Counted from the first letter of the stretch, positions 20,836-31,998 are shown. The stretch: 64,000 nucleotides of DNA from Pseudomonas knackmussii B13 (GCF_000689415.1 NZ_HG322950.1:4099501-4163500), one strand, 5' to 3'. Notes: generated from the letters alone by a model not told the origin. Numbers and translations are program-made.

Positions 20836-22095
20836 TTACTGCGCCGCTGCCTCGATTGCCGCGTAGAGCTGCTGGGCAGCCTTCTGCGGGTCCGCGGAGG
20901 GGTCGTTGAAGAAGTTGGTCACCACATCGAAGATGGCGCCCTGCACGTAGCTGGAGGCCGCCATGCTGTGGGCCATGCTCGGCACCAGGTTGCCGGCCGC
21001 CGAGGCCGCCTTGAAGTCCTTCATCGACTGCTGGGCGCAGGCGTCGAAGGGCGACATGTCGGCGTCGAGGCGAACCGGGATGGAGCCCTTGGCGAGGTTG
21101 AAGTCCTTCTGGAACGCCGGGTCGAGCACCGCGCGGGCCAGGTCTTCCTGGGCCTTGCGGTTGTCCGCGTTGCTCAGCTTGAACATCACTAGGGAGTCGA
21201 TGTTGTAGTCGAAGTCCTTCTGCGTGCCGGGGAACGGCAGGCACTGGTAGTCCTTGCCGGCGACCTTGTTGGCCGCGGTGAACTCGCTCTTGGCCCAGTC
21301 GCCCATGATCTGCATGCCGGCCTTGCCGTTGATGACCATGCTGGTGGCGACGTTCCATTCGCGGCCGGCGGCGTCGGCGTCGACATAGCCGCGCAGCTTC
21401 TTCAGCGCGGTGAATACCTCGACCATCTGCGGCCCGGTGAGGGTCGCCTTGTCCTGCTCGACGAAGGCCTTGCGGTAGCCTTCCGGGCCCATCTTGCTGA
21501 GCACCAGGTTCTCGAACAGGGTGCCGTCCTGCCACGGCTGGCTACCGTGGGCCAGGGCGACGAAGCCGGCGGCCTTGAGCTTGTCGGCGGCGGCGAAGAA
21601 CTCGTCGAGGGTGGTCGGCGGGGTAGCGCCGGCCTTCTTGAACACTTCCGGGTTGATGTACAGCCAGTTGACGCGGTGCACGTTGACCGGCACGGCGACG
21701 TAGTCGCCCTTGTACTTCATGACCTCGGCGACCTGCTTGGGCAGCAGTTGGTCCCACTTGCCCTCGGCGGCGACCTGGTTGAGGTCGGCGAGCAGGCCGA
21801 GCTGGCCCCACTCCTGGATGTCCGGCCCCTTGATCTGCGCGGCGGCCGGCGGATTGCCGGAAACGGCGCGGGTCTTCAGCACGGTCATGGCGGCCTCGCC
21901 ACCGCCACCGGCGACAGCGAAGTCCTTCCACGTGTGGCCCTTGGCCTGGACGAGTTTCTTCAGGGTTTCGGCGGCGCGCGCTTCACCGGGGGAAGTCCAC
22001 CAGTGCAGGACTTCGACTTCGCCGGCGTGGGCCTGCAGGGAGAGGCAGAACGAGGACAGACAGACAGCAACGGAAAGGCGACGGAGCGCATTCAT
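20836..22095 (-). CDS. gltB: Periplasmic glucose-binding protein GltB
   Basis: 419 residues, extracellular solute-binding protein of the sugar (family 1) type. The signal peptide MNALRRLSVAVCLSSFCLSL ends about QAHA|GEVEVLHWW, so the product is exported to the periplasm. It captures glucose delivered by OprB and presents it to GltFGK. The frame is open for 50 codons upstream, but the signal peptide fixes the start. The leader before ATG reads GGTCCTCCTCC, without a clear GGAGG. First gene of the uptake operon; GltR control is expected from P. aeruginosa. Confidence 0.92.
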   Translation of the reverse strand: MNALRRLSVAVCLSSFCLSLQAHAGEVEVLHWWTSPGEARAAETLKKLVQAKGHTWKDFAVAGGGGEAAMTVLKTRAVSGNPPAAAQIKGPDIQEWGQLGLLADLNQVAAEGKWDQLLPKQVAEVMKYKGDYVAVPVNVHRVNWLYINPEVFKKAGATPPTTLDEFFAAADKLKAAGFVALAHGSQPWQDGTLFENLVLSKMGPEGYRKAFVEQDKATLTGPQMVEVFTALKKLRGYVDADAAGREWNVATSMVINGKAGMQIMGDWAKSEFTAANKVAGKDYQCLPFPGTQKDFDYNIDSLVMFKLSNADNRKAQEDLARAVLDPAFQKDFNLAKGSIPVRLDADMSPFDACAQQSMKDFKAASAAGNLVPSMAHSMAASSYVQGAIFDVVTNFFNDPSADPQKAAQQLYAAIEAAAQ

Positions 22096-22457
22096 GGAGG
22101 AGGACCTGTTCTTGTTATTCGGGGCAAGTCTTCGCTTGCGGTGTTCCGAGTCTATCCAAGGCATTTCCTTCTCCGGGTAACGAAGCGATCTTCGATTGTC
22201 ACGAGGTGGTGACATGCACGATCTCCTGCAGACAAGAACGCGCAAGGCTACCAGTACGGGGATATCCCCTGCAGAACCCTAGCACCGCCACAGGCGCTTG
22301 ATGACGATCGGGACCGCCTGGTTCGCCGCTGCGCCAGGCACGTGGCAACTTGAGCTCGCGTGTAGCGGAATTCCAGATCGTCCGTCCTTGCCTGGCCGAG
22401 CACCTGACCGACCGCCAGGAGACGCCGGACCCCAGCGACGAATGAGCACCGTCGCCG
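22096..22457 (-). promoter_or_regulatory. Upstream region of the gltBFGK-oprB operon
   Basis: 362 bp without a credible gene, between polX and gltB, both leftward. It must hold the gltB promoter. The clearest element is the perfect 12-bp palindrome GGGGATATCCCC at 22258-22269, about 160 bases before the gltB start. I see no HexR-type dyad here. Assigning the palindrome to GltR or another regulator would be a guess. Confidence 0.45.
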
Positions 22458-24215
22458 TCATCGACTCCTTTGCAGCAATGACCGCAACTGCGCCAGGCTG
22501 CGCGTGTTGAGGACGTCGCCACGCTCGAGCCAGCCGCGCCGGGCCTGGCCGACGCCATAGTCGAGCAGGGCGAAGTCGAACACCCGATGCGCGTCCGAGG
22601 CGATGCTGACCAGCACGCCCTCCTCCTTGGCGAGCCGGCAGTAGTGCTCATCCAGGTCCAGGCGCTGGGGTTGCGCGTTCAGCTCCAGGAAGCAGCCGCG
22701 CTGCCGCGCATGGCGGATCACCGCGCGCATGTCCACGGCAAAGGCGTCGCGCTCCAACAGCAGGCGTCCGGTCGGGTGCGCCAGCACGGTGAACCAGGGC
22801 GAGTCCATCGCCCGCAGGATGCGTCGGGTATGCTGCGCAGCGGACAGCCGGAAATAGCCATGCACGGCGCCCACCACGATATCGAGGCGCTCCAGCAGGC
22901 TGTCGGGGAGGTCCAGGCTGCCGTCGGCGAGGATGTCCACCTCGCACCCCTTGAGCAGGGTCAGGCCGTCCAGTTCCTCGTTGACCCGGTCGATCTCGTC
23001 CAGCTGCCGCGCCAGCCGCTCCGCATCCATACCGTGGGCGATATTCAGATGCTGCGAGTGATCGGTGATGGCCAGGTACTCCCAGCCCAGGCGCTGCGCC
23101 GCCAGCGCCATGTCACGGAGGCTGTTGCTGCCGTCGCTGTCGCGTGTGTGGCAATGCAGGTCGCCGCGCAGGTCGCGCAGTTCCACCAGATGCGGCAGCG
23201 CACCGCGTTCGGCGGCGTCGATCTCGCCGCTGTCCTCCCGCAGCTCGGGGACGATCCAGGGCAGGCCGAGCGCACGGTAGACGCCCTCCTCGGTTTCCCC
23301 GGCGAGCCGCTCGTCGCCGCGAAACAGGCCGTACTCGTTGAGCTTGCAGCCGCGCTCGCGGGCACGTCGGCGCAGGGCTATGCCGTGGGCCTTGCTGCCG
23401 GTGAAGTACTGCAGCGCCGCGCCGAAGCTTTGCCGCCCGACGATGCGAAAATCCACCTGCAGGCCGCTGTCCAGGCGCACGCTGCTGCGTGTTTCCCCGG
23501 ATGCCATGACTTCGCTGATCGGCGGGTAGTCCAGCACCGTCGCCATGACACGCGAGGCATCTTCGGCACACAGGACGATATCCAGGTCGCCGATGGTATC
23601 CCGCCGTCGGCGCAGGCTGCCGGCGACCTGGGCATCCGTCACGCCCTCGAGCCCGCGGACGAACCGCAGCAAGGGCTCGGCCTGGGCGCGAGCGTCCGGT
23701 TGCAGGTGCCGGCGCTCGCTGGCGCTCCTGGCCTTCAGGGCCGTGGCGAGCTGCGTCAGCAGGCGCGGCCCGAAACCGTGCAGGCGCGCCAGGCGGCCAT
23801 TGCCCAGGGCAGCCTGGAGGTCCTGCAACGAATCGATGCCCAGCTCCTGATGCAGCAGGCGCACCCGCTTCGGCCCGATGGACGGCAGGTGCAGCAGCTC
23901 GGTCTGCCCGGCCGGCACCTCGCCATGCAGGCGCTCGAGCAGCGGGCAGGTGCCGGTGCGGCTGATGACCTGGATCTTCTCGGCCAGGTCTTCGCCGATG
24001 CCGGGCAGCTTCGGCAAGGGCTCGCCGGCGAGTACGAGTGCGGCGAGCGACGACTCCGCGCCGCGCACGCTGCGCGCCGCATTTCGATAGGCGCGAATGC
24101 GGAACGGGTTGGCCACCTCCAGCTCCAGCAGGTCGGCGATTTCCTCGAACACTCGGGCGATGCGCTCGTTATCCACCGCCGGCAGGCCGGCGCTTGCGCG
24201 CGGAGAGCCAGGCAT
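22458..24215 (-). CDS. polX: DNA polymerase/3'-5' exonuclease PolX
   Basis: 585 residues, two-module family X DNA polymerase. The N-terminal half has helix-hairpin-helix repeats (LPGIGEDLAEKIQ, LPSIGPKRVRLLHQ) and a pol-beta palm with GSLRRRRDTIGDLDIV and VDFRIV, holding the catalytic aspartates. The C-terminal PHP domain (from about 340) keeps its metal ligands: DLHCHTRDSDG, CEVDIL, GAVHGYF, LAHPTGRLL, NAQPQRLDL and IASDAHR, so exonuclease activity is expected. Such proteins act in base-excision repair gap filling. The start at 24215 follows the CBS gene stop by 10 bases; a longer frame overlaps that gene and is rejected. Confidence 0.93.
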   Translation of the reverse strand: MPGSPRASAGLPAVDNERIARVFEEIADLLELEVANPFRIRAYRNAARSVRGAESSLAALVLAGEPLPKLPGIGEDLAEKIQVISRTGTCPLLERLHGEVPAGQTELLHLPSIGPKRVRLLHQELGIDSLQDLQAALGNGRLARLHGFGPRLLTQLATALKARSASERRHLQPDARAQAEPLLRFVRGLEGVTDAQVAGSLRRRRDTIGDLDIVLCAEDASRVMATVLDYPPISEVMASGETRSSVRLDSGLQVDFRIVGRQSFGAALQYFTGSKAHGIALRRRARERGCKLNEYGLFRGDERLAGETEEGVYRALGLPWIVPELREDSGEIDAAERGALPHLVELRDLRGDLHCHTRDSDGSNSLRDMALAAQRLGWEYLAITDHSQHLNIAHGMDAERLARQLDEIDRVNEELDGLTLLKGCEVDILADGSLDLPDSLLERLDIVVGAVHGYFRLSAAQHTRRILRAMDSPWFTVLAHPTGRLLLERDAFAVDMRAVIRHARQRGCFLELNAQPQRLDLDEHYCRLAKEEGVLVSIASDAHRVFDFALLDYGVGQARRGWLERGDVLNTRSLAQLRSLLQRSR

Positions 24216-24225
24216 GGCGGCTGGC

Positions 24226-24693
24226 CTACAGATCGTCCTCGGCGCGCTCGTGTTCCTCGCGCAGGTTCTGGTAGCCGACCAGCCGCGAGAGGTCGCGCAG
24301 GTTGTCGGCAAGGACACCCAGCAGGTCGTCGGCCGAGACGATCCCCACCAGCAGTCCCTGGGCGTCAACCACCGGCATGCGGCGGACGCCGAATTCGCGC
24401 ATGCGGCCGATGACGTCGAAGAGGTCTTCGCTGTCCTTCGCGGTGATCAGGTTGCGCAGCTGGATGTCGCCAACCGGGATGCGTTCCGGCTCGGTCTCGT
24501 CGTTGGCGACTATCTCCAGAACGATGTCGCGGTCGGTGACTATGCCCACCGGGCGATAACGGTCGTGCTCGATCTGTTCGGCGAGCACCAGGTCGCCGAC
24601 GTGGTAGTCCCTCATCAGTTGGGCAGCGGTGAGGATGGATTCGGTGGGTGCCGCGATGACGACGTCGCGGTTGCAGTATTCGCCGATGGCCAT
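24226..24693 (-). CDS. Two-CBS-domain protein
   Basis: 155 residues made almost entirely of two CBS domains (about 8-65 with VGDLVLAEQ...GIVTDRDIVLE, and 78-130 with FGVRRMPVVDAQGLLVGIVSADDL). Such stand-alone pairs bind adenine nucleotides and act as energy or ionic sensors; the partner is unknown. The C-terminus is acidic (EEHERAEDDL). The start at 24693 has AGGAGA twelve bases upstream. It is followed by polX after 10 bases, so the two form a pair between gtrS and gltB. Confidence 0.88.
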   Translation of the reverse strand: MAIGEYCNRDVVIAAPTESILTAAQLMRDYHVGDLVLAEQIEHDRYRPVGIVTDRDIVLEIVANDETEPERIPVGDIQLRNLITAKDSEDLFDVIGRMREFGVRRMPVVDAQGLLVGIVSADDLLGVLADNLRDLSRLVGYQNLREEHERAEDDL

Positions 24694-24833
24694 GATTCGT
24701 CTCCTGTTCAGGAAAGCGGGGATCGCTCGCCTTGCACGATGGGCGCGACGGATGGCAGCCATTTTGATCTTGATCAGCCCGTGCCCCCGATCACCCGGCG
24801 GGCCGGAAAAAGCGGACGAACGGAGCGCTCACC

Positions 24834-26282
24834 CTACTCCACCGCCAGCCGCGGCAGTCGCAGGGTTACCCGCAAACCGCCCTCGCGGCGGTTCTGCAGG
24901 CTCACCTCACCGCCGTGGGTGTGCGCGATGTTGCGTGCGATACCCAGGCCCAAGCCATAACCCTGCCCTTTCTGGGACAGGCGCACGCGTGGCTCGAAGA
25001 CCTGCTCCAGGCGCTGTTCGGGCACGCCCGGGCCGTTGTCGTCGACGTGCAGGACCAGGGCTTCGGCGCTGTCGTCGACATGCACGCAGGCGCGTTCGCC
25101 GTACTTCAGCGCGTTGTCCAGCAGGTTGCCTATGCAGCGCTTGAGCGCCAGCGGTTTGCCGGGATAGGACTCGCGCGCCGAGCCGAGCAGTTCGACGCGG
25201 CCGTCCGCCAGATACGGACCGGTGATGTGCTGCAGCAGCTGGTTGATGTCCACCGGCTCGATGTTCTCGTGGATGTCGGTGTCCTTCACGCATTGCAGCG
25301 CACCCTTGACCAGCAGCTCCAGCTCGTCGAGGTCCTGGCTGAACTTGTCGCGCTGCTGGTCGTCGTCCAGCAGCTCGACGCGCAGGCGCAGGCGCGTGAT
25401 CGGCGTGCGCAGGTCGTGGGAGATGGCGCTGAACAGCTGGCCACGCTCGCTCAGGTAGCGGTCGATGCTCTCGCGCATGGTGTTGAAGGCGCGACTCACC
25501 TCGACCAGTTCCCGCGCGCCGGCCTCTTCCAGCGGCTGCGCCGGACTGCCCAGGGCAAGGTCGCGGGCGGCGCGGGCCAGGCGTTTGAGCGGGCGGCTCT
25601 GCTGGTGCACCAGCAGGCCGGCGAACAGCAGCAGCAACAGGCTGGTGATGACGATGGAAAGCAGCTGCTGCGGTTGCAGCGTCTCCGGTTCGAGGCTGAC
25701 GTAGGGCGCCGGCATCAGGCTGGCGATGTACAGCCACTCCTTCTCGCCAATGCGGATCTGCGTCACCAGCACCGGTGGCTTCACCGGCTCCAGGGTCAGC
25801 GCGTAGTGCGCCCAGGAACGCGGCAGCTCATCGAGCTTCAGCTCGCTGTTGAACAGGCGCAGGTCATCCGGGGCGACGAACTCGACCTCCTGCTCCACGT
25901 CTTTACCCAGCTTCTGGCGGAACACCTCGCGAACGATGTCGAGCACCGCCTGCTTGTTCGGCGTGTCCGGCAGCGCCTGCATTTGCAGCGGGCGTTCGTT
26001 GAGCGAGACGAAGAAGCGCGTGCCGCCCATGCTGCGAAGCTGGTCGAGCACCAGCGGGCGGTAACCCAGCGGCAACGAACGGAAGTAACTGACGCTCGCG
26101 GCCATCGAATAAGCCAGGCTGCGCGAGCTGGTGAGCAGGCCGTCGCGCTGGCTGGAGCGCAGGTGGGAAATCCAGAACAGGCTCGACAGCCCCTGGGCGA
26201 CGAGGATCGCCAGCAGGGTCAGCAGCAGCATGCGCCCGAGCAGCGAGCGCGGGATCGGCGACCAGCGCCGCCGCTCAGCCAT
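24834..26282 (-). CDS. gtrS: Sensor histidine kinase GtrS
   Basis: 482 residues. Two membrane segments (about 15-38 and 206-226) flank a periplasmic sensor of some 165 residues, followed by HAMP, a dimerisation domain with the phospho-accepting histidine in FSAISHDLRTPITRLRLR (H289), and an ATPase domain with N box NLLDNALKYGE and G1 box DDNGPGVPE. In P. aeruginosa GtrS senses 2-ketogluconate and 6-phosphogluconate and phosphorylates GltR to control glucose uptake and exotoxin A. It overlaps gltR by 8 bases. Confidence 0.93.
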   Translation of the reverse strand: MAERRRWSPIPRSLLGRMLLLTLLAILVAQGLSSLFWISHLRSSQRDGLLTSSRSLAYSMAASVSYFRSLPLGYRPLVLDQLRSMGGTRFFVSLNERPLQMQALPDTPNKQAVLDIVREVFRQKLGKDVEQEVEFVAPDDLRLFNSELKLDELPRSWAHYALTLEPVKPPVLVTQIRIGEKEWLYIASLMPAPYVSLEPETLQPQQLLSIVITSLLLLLFAGLLVHQQSRPLKRLARAARDLALGSPAQPLEEAGARELVEVSRAFNTMRESIDRYLSERGQLFSAISHDLRTPITRLRLRVELLDDDQQRDKFSQDLDELELLVKGALQCVKDTDIHENIEPVDINQLLQHITGPYLADGRVELLGSARESYPGKPLALKRCIGNLLDNALKYGERACVHVDDSAEALVLHVDDNGPGVPEQRLEQVFEPRVRLSQKGQGYGLGLGIARNIAHTHGGEVSLQNRREGGLRVTLRLPRLAVE

Positions 26283-27009
26283 GGCTGACGAGGTGCGGGC
26301 GAACGTGCGCCGCCAGCAGGTAGCCGCTGCCGCGCACGGTCTGGATCAGCCGCGCCGGCTTGCCGGTGTCGCGCAGGCGCTGGCGCAGGCGGCTGACCGC
26401 CATGTCGACGATGCGCTCCAGCGGCATCACCTCGCGGCCACGGGTGGCGTTGGCGATGGTGTCGCGGTCGAGAATCTGCCGCGGGTGGTCGAGGAAAAGC
26501 TTGAGCAGGGCGAAGTCGGCGCCGCTGAGGAAGCATTCCTCGCCGTCTTCGTGGAACAGCCGGTGGCTCACCGTGTCCAGGCGCCAGTCATCGAACGCCA
26601 GCACCTCGCCGCCGCGCACCTGGGTGAATTGCGCGCGGCGCAGCAGGGCCTTGATCCGCGCCAGCAACTCGCGCGGGCTGAACGGCTTGCCGAGGTAGTC
26701 GTCGGCACCCAGTTCCAGGCCGATCACCCGGTCGGCCTCGTCGGAGCTGGCAGTCAGCATCATCACCGGCATGCAGGCCAGGCGCTGGTGAGAGCGAATC
26801 CAGCGGCAGAGGCTGAAGCCGTCTTCGTCGGGCAGCATCACATCGAGGATCGCCAGGGCCGATTCCTCGGCCAGCAGCGCGGCGCGGAAGGCAGCGCCGT
26901 CGGCGACGGCGCGCACCTGGAAGCCGGCGCGGCTCAGGTAGGCTTCCAGCAGTTCGCGGATTTCCTGGTCGTCGTCCACCAGCAGGATGGACTTGGCGGC
27001 TTGGCTCAC
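26275..27009 (-). CDS. gltR: OmpR-family response regulator GltR
   Basis: 244 residues. The receiver domain has LLVDDDQEIRE, the phospho-acceptor in AILDVMLPDEDGF (D56) and the switch lysine in GKPFSPREL. The C-terminal winged helix (about 135-235) includes LLKLFLDHPRQILDRDTIAN and a wing VRGSGYLLAA. It regulates the glt uptake genes with GtrS. It lies 37 bp after glk in the edd-glk-gltR-gtrS series. Confidence 0.94.
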   Translation of the reverse strand: MSQAAKSILLVDDDQEIRELLEAYLSRAGFQVRAVADGAAFRAALLAEESALAILDVMLPDEDGFSLCRWIRSHQRLACMPVMMLTASSDEADRVIGLELGADDYLGKPFSPRELLARIKALLRRAQFTQVRGGEVLAFDDWRLDTVSHRLFHEDGEECFLSGADFALLKLFLDHPRQILDRDTIANATRGREVMPLERIVDMAVSRLRQRLRDTGKPARLIQTVRGSGYLLAAHVRPHLVSHG

Positions 27010-27046
27010 GTTCGGTCCTTTCTTGTTGTTATTCGCCGTGCGGCAT

Positions 27047-28045
27047 TCAAGCCTCGGCCAGCAACGCCTGCTCCAGGGCTACACCGGCACCGAACAGGCC
27101 CGGATGCTTGGCGGTCATCACCCAGACCGGCACCTGGCTCAGGTACGGGCCGCTAGTCTTGCCGCGCGTGCAGAAGGCTTCGGCGAAACCACTGCGCTGG
27201 AAACGTTCGAGGAAGCGCGGAACGATGCCGCCGGTGATGTACACGCCGCCCAGGGCGCCGACGGTCATTACGGCGTTGCCGGCGACCCGCGCCAGCCACA
27301 GGAAGAAGTGTTCCAGCACAGCATCGCAGTATTCGTCGCCGGCCAGCGCGCGCTCACCGATCTGCGCCGCACTCAGCGCCAGCGGCTCGATGCCGTCGAC
27401 CTGGCAGCTCAGGCGGTAGAGGTTCTCCAGGCCGCTGCCGGAGAGCACGCGCTCGGCGGAAACGTGGCCGTACTTCTCGCGCAGCAGTTGCCAGATGGCG
27501 AAGTCGCGCTCGCCGGTCACCGGCAGGTCGACATGGCCGCCCTCGCAGGGCAGGACTTCCCAGCCGCCGCCGGGCAACGGCATCAGGCTGCCGACACCCA
27601 GGCCGGTTCCAGGGCCGATGATCAGCTTGGCGCGGCCTTCGAGGGCAGTGCCCTCACGTACCTGCACCAGCTCTTCGCCGGCGAGCCGCGAAGCGGCCCA
27701 GGCCATGGTGCTGAAGTCGTTGACCAGCAGCAGGTGGCTCAGGCCGAGCTCGGCGCGGAAGGCCGCGCGGTCGATCACCCAATGGTTGTTGGTGAAGCGG
27801 AAGTCGCCGTCGCCAACCGGCCCGGCGCAGGCCAGGCAGACGTTCTCGACGGCACTGAGCGGCTGGCCGACACGGTGCAGGTATTCGCGCACGGCGTCTT
27901 CCGGACGCGGGTAGTCGGCGCAGGCCAGGACTTCGACGGACTCCAGGCGCGCTTCACGCCAGAGGGCGAAGCGGGCGTTGGTCCCGCCGATGTCGCCCGC
28001 CCCCCGGACGCTGGTCGGCTCTTGGAGCATGTTGTTGGAATTCAT
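27047..28045 (-). CDS. glk: Glucokinase
   Basis: 332 residues, ROK-unrelated bacterial glucokinase of the E. coli Glk type. ATP-binding motif GDIGGTNARFALW is near the N-terminus, the catalytic aspartate is in LLVNDFSTMAWA, and GPGTGLGVGSL and GGVYITGG follow. It phosphorylates cytosolic glucose to glucose-6-phosphate for Zwf. MNSNNMLQEPTS at 28045 is taken as start; a TTG 13 codons upstream also opens the frame. It is 66 bp after edd in the same operon. Confidence 0.94.
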   Translation of the reverse strand: MNSNNMLQEPTSVRGAGDIGGTNARFALWREARLESVEVLACADYPRPEDAVREYLHRVGQPLSAVENVCLACAGPVGDGDFRFTNNHWVIDRAAFRAELGLSHLLLVNDFSTMAWAASRLAGEELVQVREGTALEGRAKLIIGPGTGLGVGSLMPLPGGGWEVLPCEGGHVDLPVTGERDFAIWQLLREKYGHVSAERVLSGSGLENLYRLSCQVDGIEPLALSAAQIGERALAGDEYCDAVLEHFFLWLARVAGNAVMTVGALGGVYITGGIVPRFLERFQRSGFAEAFCTRGKTSGPYLSQVPVWVMTAKHPGLFGAGVALEQALLAEA

Positions 28046-28111
28046 TGCGTGCTCGGGCAGCTGAAAGGTTTGAGCGGTGAACAACAGGCGAATCGTCCGC
28101 CAAGCGTCCTG

Positions 28112-29938
<1,827 letters not shown>

Positions 29939-29965
29939 GGCAGCATTCTCCTGGAGACTAACGAT

Positions 29966-29981
29966 TGTTGTTTTTACAACA
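29966..29981. promoter_or_regulatory. HexR operator in the edd/gapA intergenic region
   Basis: TGTTGT-TTTT-ACAACA is a perfect dyad and also fits the published TTGT-N7-ACAA HexR pattern. It lies 28 bases before the edd start and 85 before gapA, able to serve both divergent promoters. Confidence 0.85.
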
Positions 29982-30065
29982 TAATCATCGTTGAAAGGAT
30001 GTTTACTTTTGAATCGAGAAAAAATTTAATGGTTTTTACCACAAAAACAACAGTGAGACGACCTC

Positions 30066-31070
30066 ATGACCCTCCGCCTGGCGATCAACGGATTCGGCCG
30101 CATCGGCCGCAACGTACTCCGTGCCCTGTACACCTCCGACTACCGCCAACACCTCGAAGTGGTGGCGATCAACGACCTCGGCGACGCCGCCATCAACGCC
30201 CACCTGCTGCAGTACGACAGCGTCCACGGACGCTTTCCCGGCCAGGTCGAGCACGACGACAACAGCCTCACGGTGAATGGCGACCGCATCGCCGTCAGCG
30301 CCCTGCGCGATCCGGCGCAACTGCCCTGGAAAGGCCTCGACGTGGATATCGTCCTCGAATGCAGCGGGCATTTCACCAGCCGCGACAAGGCCGCAGCGCA
30401 TCTGCAGGCCGGCGCGCGCAAGGTGATCGTCTCGGCGCCCGGCAAGGGTGTCGATGCCACCGTGGTCTACGGGGTCAATCACGAGCTGCTGCGCGCCTCC
30501 CACCAGATCATCTCCAACGCTTCCTGCACCACCAACTGCCTGGCGCCGGTGGCCCAGGTGCTGCACCGCGAACTGGGCATCGAACACGGCCTGATGACCA
30601 CCATCCACGCCTACACCAATGACCAGAACCTCTCCGACGTCTACCACGAGGACATCTACCGCGCGCGCTCGGCGACCCAGTCGATGATCCCCACCCGCAC
30701 CGGCGCCGCCGAGGCGGTGGGCCTGGTGCTGCCGGAGCTGGCCGGCAAGCTGACCGGCCTTGCCGTGCGCGTGCCGCTGATCAACGTCTCGCTGGTCGAC
30801 CTCACGGTGCAGGTCGGCCGCGACTGCAGCGTCGAGGAGATCAACCAGCTGTTCAGGATAGCCAGCCAGGGCTCGCCCATCCTCGGCTACAACACCAAAC
30901 CGCTGGTCTCGGTGGACTTCAACCACGACCCGCGCTCGGCGATCTTCGACGCCAACCACACCCGGGTCGCCGGCCGCCTGGTCAAGGTGATGGCCTGGTA
31001 TGACAACGAGTGGGGCTTCTCCAACCGCATGCTCGACAACGCCCTGGCACTGTCGCGCGCGCCGGCCTGA
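30066..31070 (+). CDS. gapA: Type I glyceraldehyde-3-phosphate dehydrogenase
   Basis: 334 residues. The NAD motif INGFGRIGRNVLRAL opens the protein, and the catalytic cysteine is in ISNASCTTNCLAPV (C154). PTRTGAAEAVGLVLPEL is the phosphate-binding segment. It is the glycolytic form adjacent to edd in Pseudomonas, oxidising the glyceraldehyde-3-phosphate released by Eda. It is divergent from edd and shares the HexR dyad, and it converges on the carbonic anhydrase gene with only 6 bases between stops and no visible terminator. Confidence 0.95.
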   Translation: MTLRLAINGFGRIGRNVLRALYTSDYRQHLEVVAINDLGDAAINAHLLQYDSVHGRFPGQVEHDDNSLTVNGDRIAVSALRDPAQLPWKGLDVDIVLECSGHFTSRDKAAAHLQAGARKVIVSAPGKGVDATVVYGVNHELLRASHQIISNASCTTNCLAPVAQVLHRELGIEHGLMTTIHAYTNDQNLSDVYHEDIYRARSATQSMIPTRTGAAEAVGLVLPELAGKLTGLAVRVPLINVSLVDLTVQVGRDCSVEEINQLFRIASQGSPILGYNTKPLVSVDFNHDPRSAIFDANHTRVAGRLVKVMAWYDNEWGFSNRMLDNALALSRAPA

Positions 31071-31076
31071 GGCGCC

Positions 31077-31835
31077 TCAGAGGAAGAACTCCACCTCGCC
31101 GCCGTTGAGGTGGTAGAGCGAGCCGACCAACTTGATCCGCCCTTCTCGCTCCAGCCCGGCCAGCAGCGGGCTGGACTGGCGGATGTGATCGACGGTGAGC
31201 TGCACGTGGGTACGCGCCACCGCATCGACGAACGCAGGGTTCTTTGCAGTGCGCGCGCCCTCGTAGCGGGTCGCGTCCACCGCCGGGCGAATCTTCTCCA
31301 GCAACCCGGTCAGGTGGCCCAGTTGCGCTCCGTCAATGGCGCCCTTGATGGCGCCGCAGGCGGTATGCCCCATCACCAGGACCAGCTTGGCCCCGGCCAC
31401 CGCACAGGCGAATTCGAGGCTGCCCAGCAGATCGTCATTGGCGACATTGCCGGCCACGCGGGCATTGAAGGTGTCGGCGATGCCGACGTCGAAGAGGATT
31501 TCCGCCGGCGCCCGTGAATCGATGCAACTGAGGATCGCCGCAGCCGGGTACTGGCCTTCGCGACTCGCGCGCTTCTGCGCCAGGTAGTCGTGCTGCTGCA
31601 TGCGCCCGCTGCGGAAGCGCTGGTTGCCGGCCTTCAGCCGCTCGATGACCTGCTCGGGCGTCAGTCCATCACGTTCGGCACGGCCCAATGCCGCGGCCTG
31701 GACCTGGGCCGGCGCGCCGAGCCAGGTGCCGGCACCGATCAGTCCGAGAGCAGCCAGGCCGGCACCGGCCTTGAGCAGCGAGCGGCGTTGCGGATCGGGT
31801 TCGGCGTGCAGCGAACAGCAGGGTTTGGCGTCCAA
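31077..31835 (-). CDS. Beta-class carbonic anhydrase with twin-arginine leader
   Basis: 252 residues. The zinc ligands are intact: CIDSRAP (C104, D106, R108) and HTACGAIKGA (H157, C160). The N-terminus reads PDPQRRSLLKAGAGLAALGLIG followed by APAQVQAAA, a Tat-type signal peptide, so the folded zinc enzyme is probably exported to the periplasm rather than cytosolic. It interconverts CO2 and bicarbonate. It is downstream of flhB on the same strand, with a 163-bp gap, and is probably transcribed separately. Confidence 0.88.
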   Translation of the reverse strand: MDAKPCCSLHAEPDPQRRSLLKAGAGLAALGLIGAGTWLGAPAQVQAAALGRAERDGLTPEQVIERLKAGNQRFRSGRMQQHDYLAQKRASREGQYPAAAILSCIDSRAPAEILFDVGIADTFNARVAGNVANDDLLGSLEFACAVAGAKLVLVMGHTACGAIKGAIDGAQLGHLTGLLEKIRPAVDATRYEGARTAKNPAFVDAVARTHVQLTVDHIRQSSPLLAGLEREGRIKLVGSLYHLNGGEVEFFL

Positions 31836-31976
31836 GAAAACCTCCGGAGGCGGTCGGAAAATGGGGCGCGATGTTTAGCACACGCCCTGCCGCCTGCTGG
31901 GGCAACACCAGGATTCAGGATGTTTCCCACGCGGGAATGAGCCCATTCCCACAAGAGAAACCGAAGATCGAAGGAA

Positions 31977-31993
31977 TTGTCGTCAGACGACAA
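31977..31993 (-). terminator. Short hairpin after flhB
   Basis: TTGTCGTC and GACGACAA form a perfect 8-bp stem around one base, just past the flhB stop. Only a weak TTCCTT follows leftward, so termination is uncertain. Confidence 0.4.
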
Positions 31994-31998
31994 CGCGA

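Noticed and set aside
22199..22651. 150-codon frame overlapping the polX end and gltB upstream region
   Set aside because: Overlaps the certain PolX coding end in another frame and has no family features.
24215..24368. Longer PolX start overlapping the CBS gene
   Set aside because: The extra 51 residues are the CBS gene in another frame, and MPGSPRASAG after the CBS stop gives the usual PolX length.
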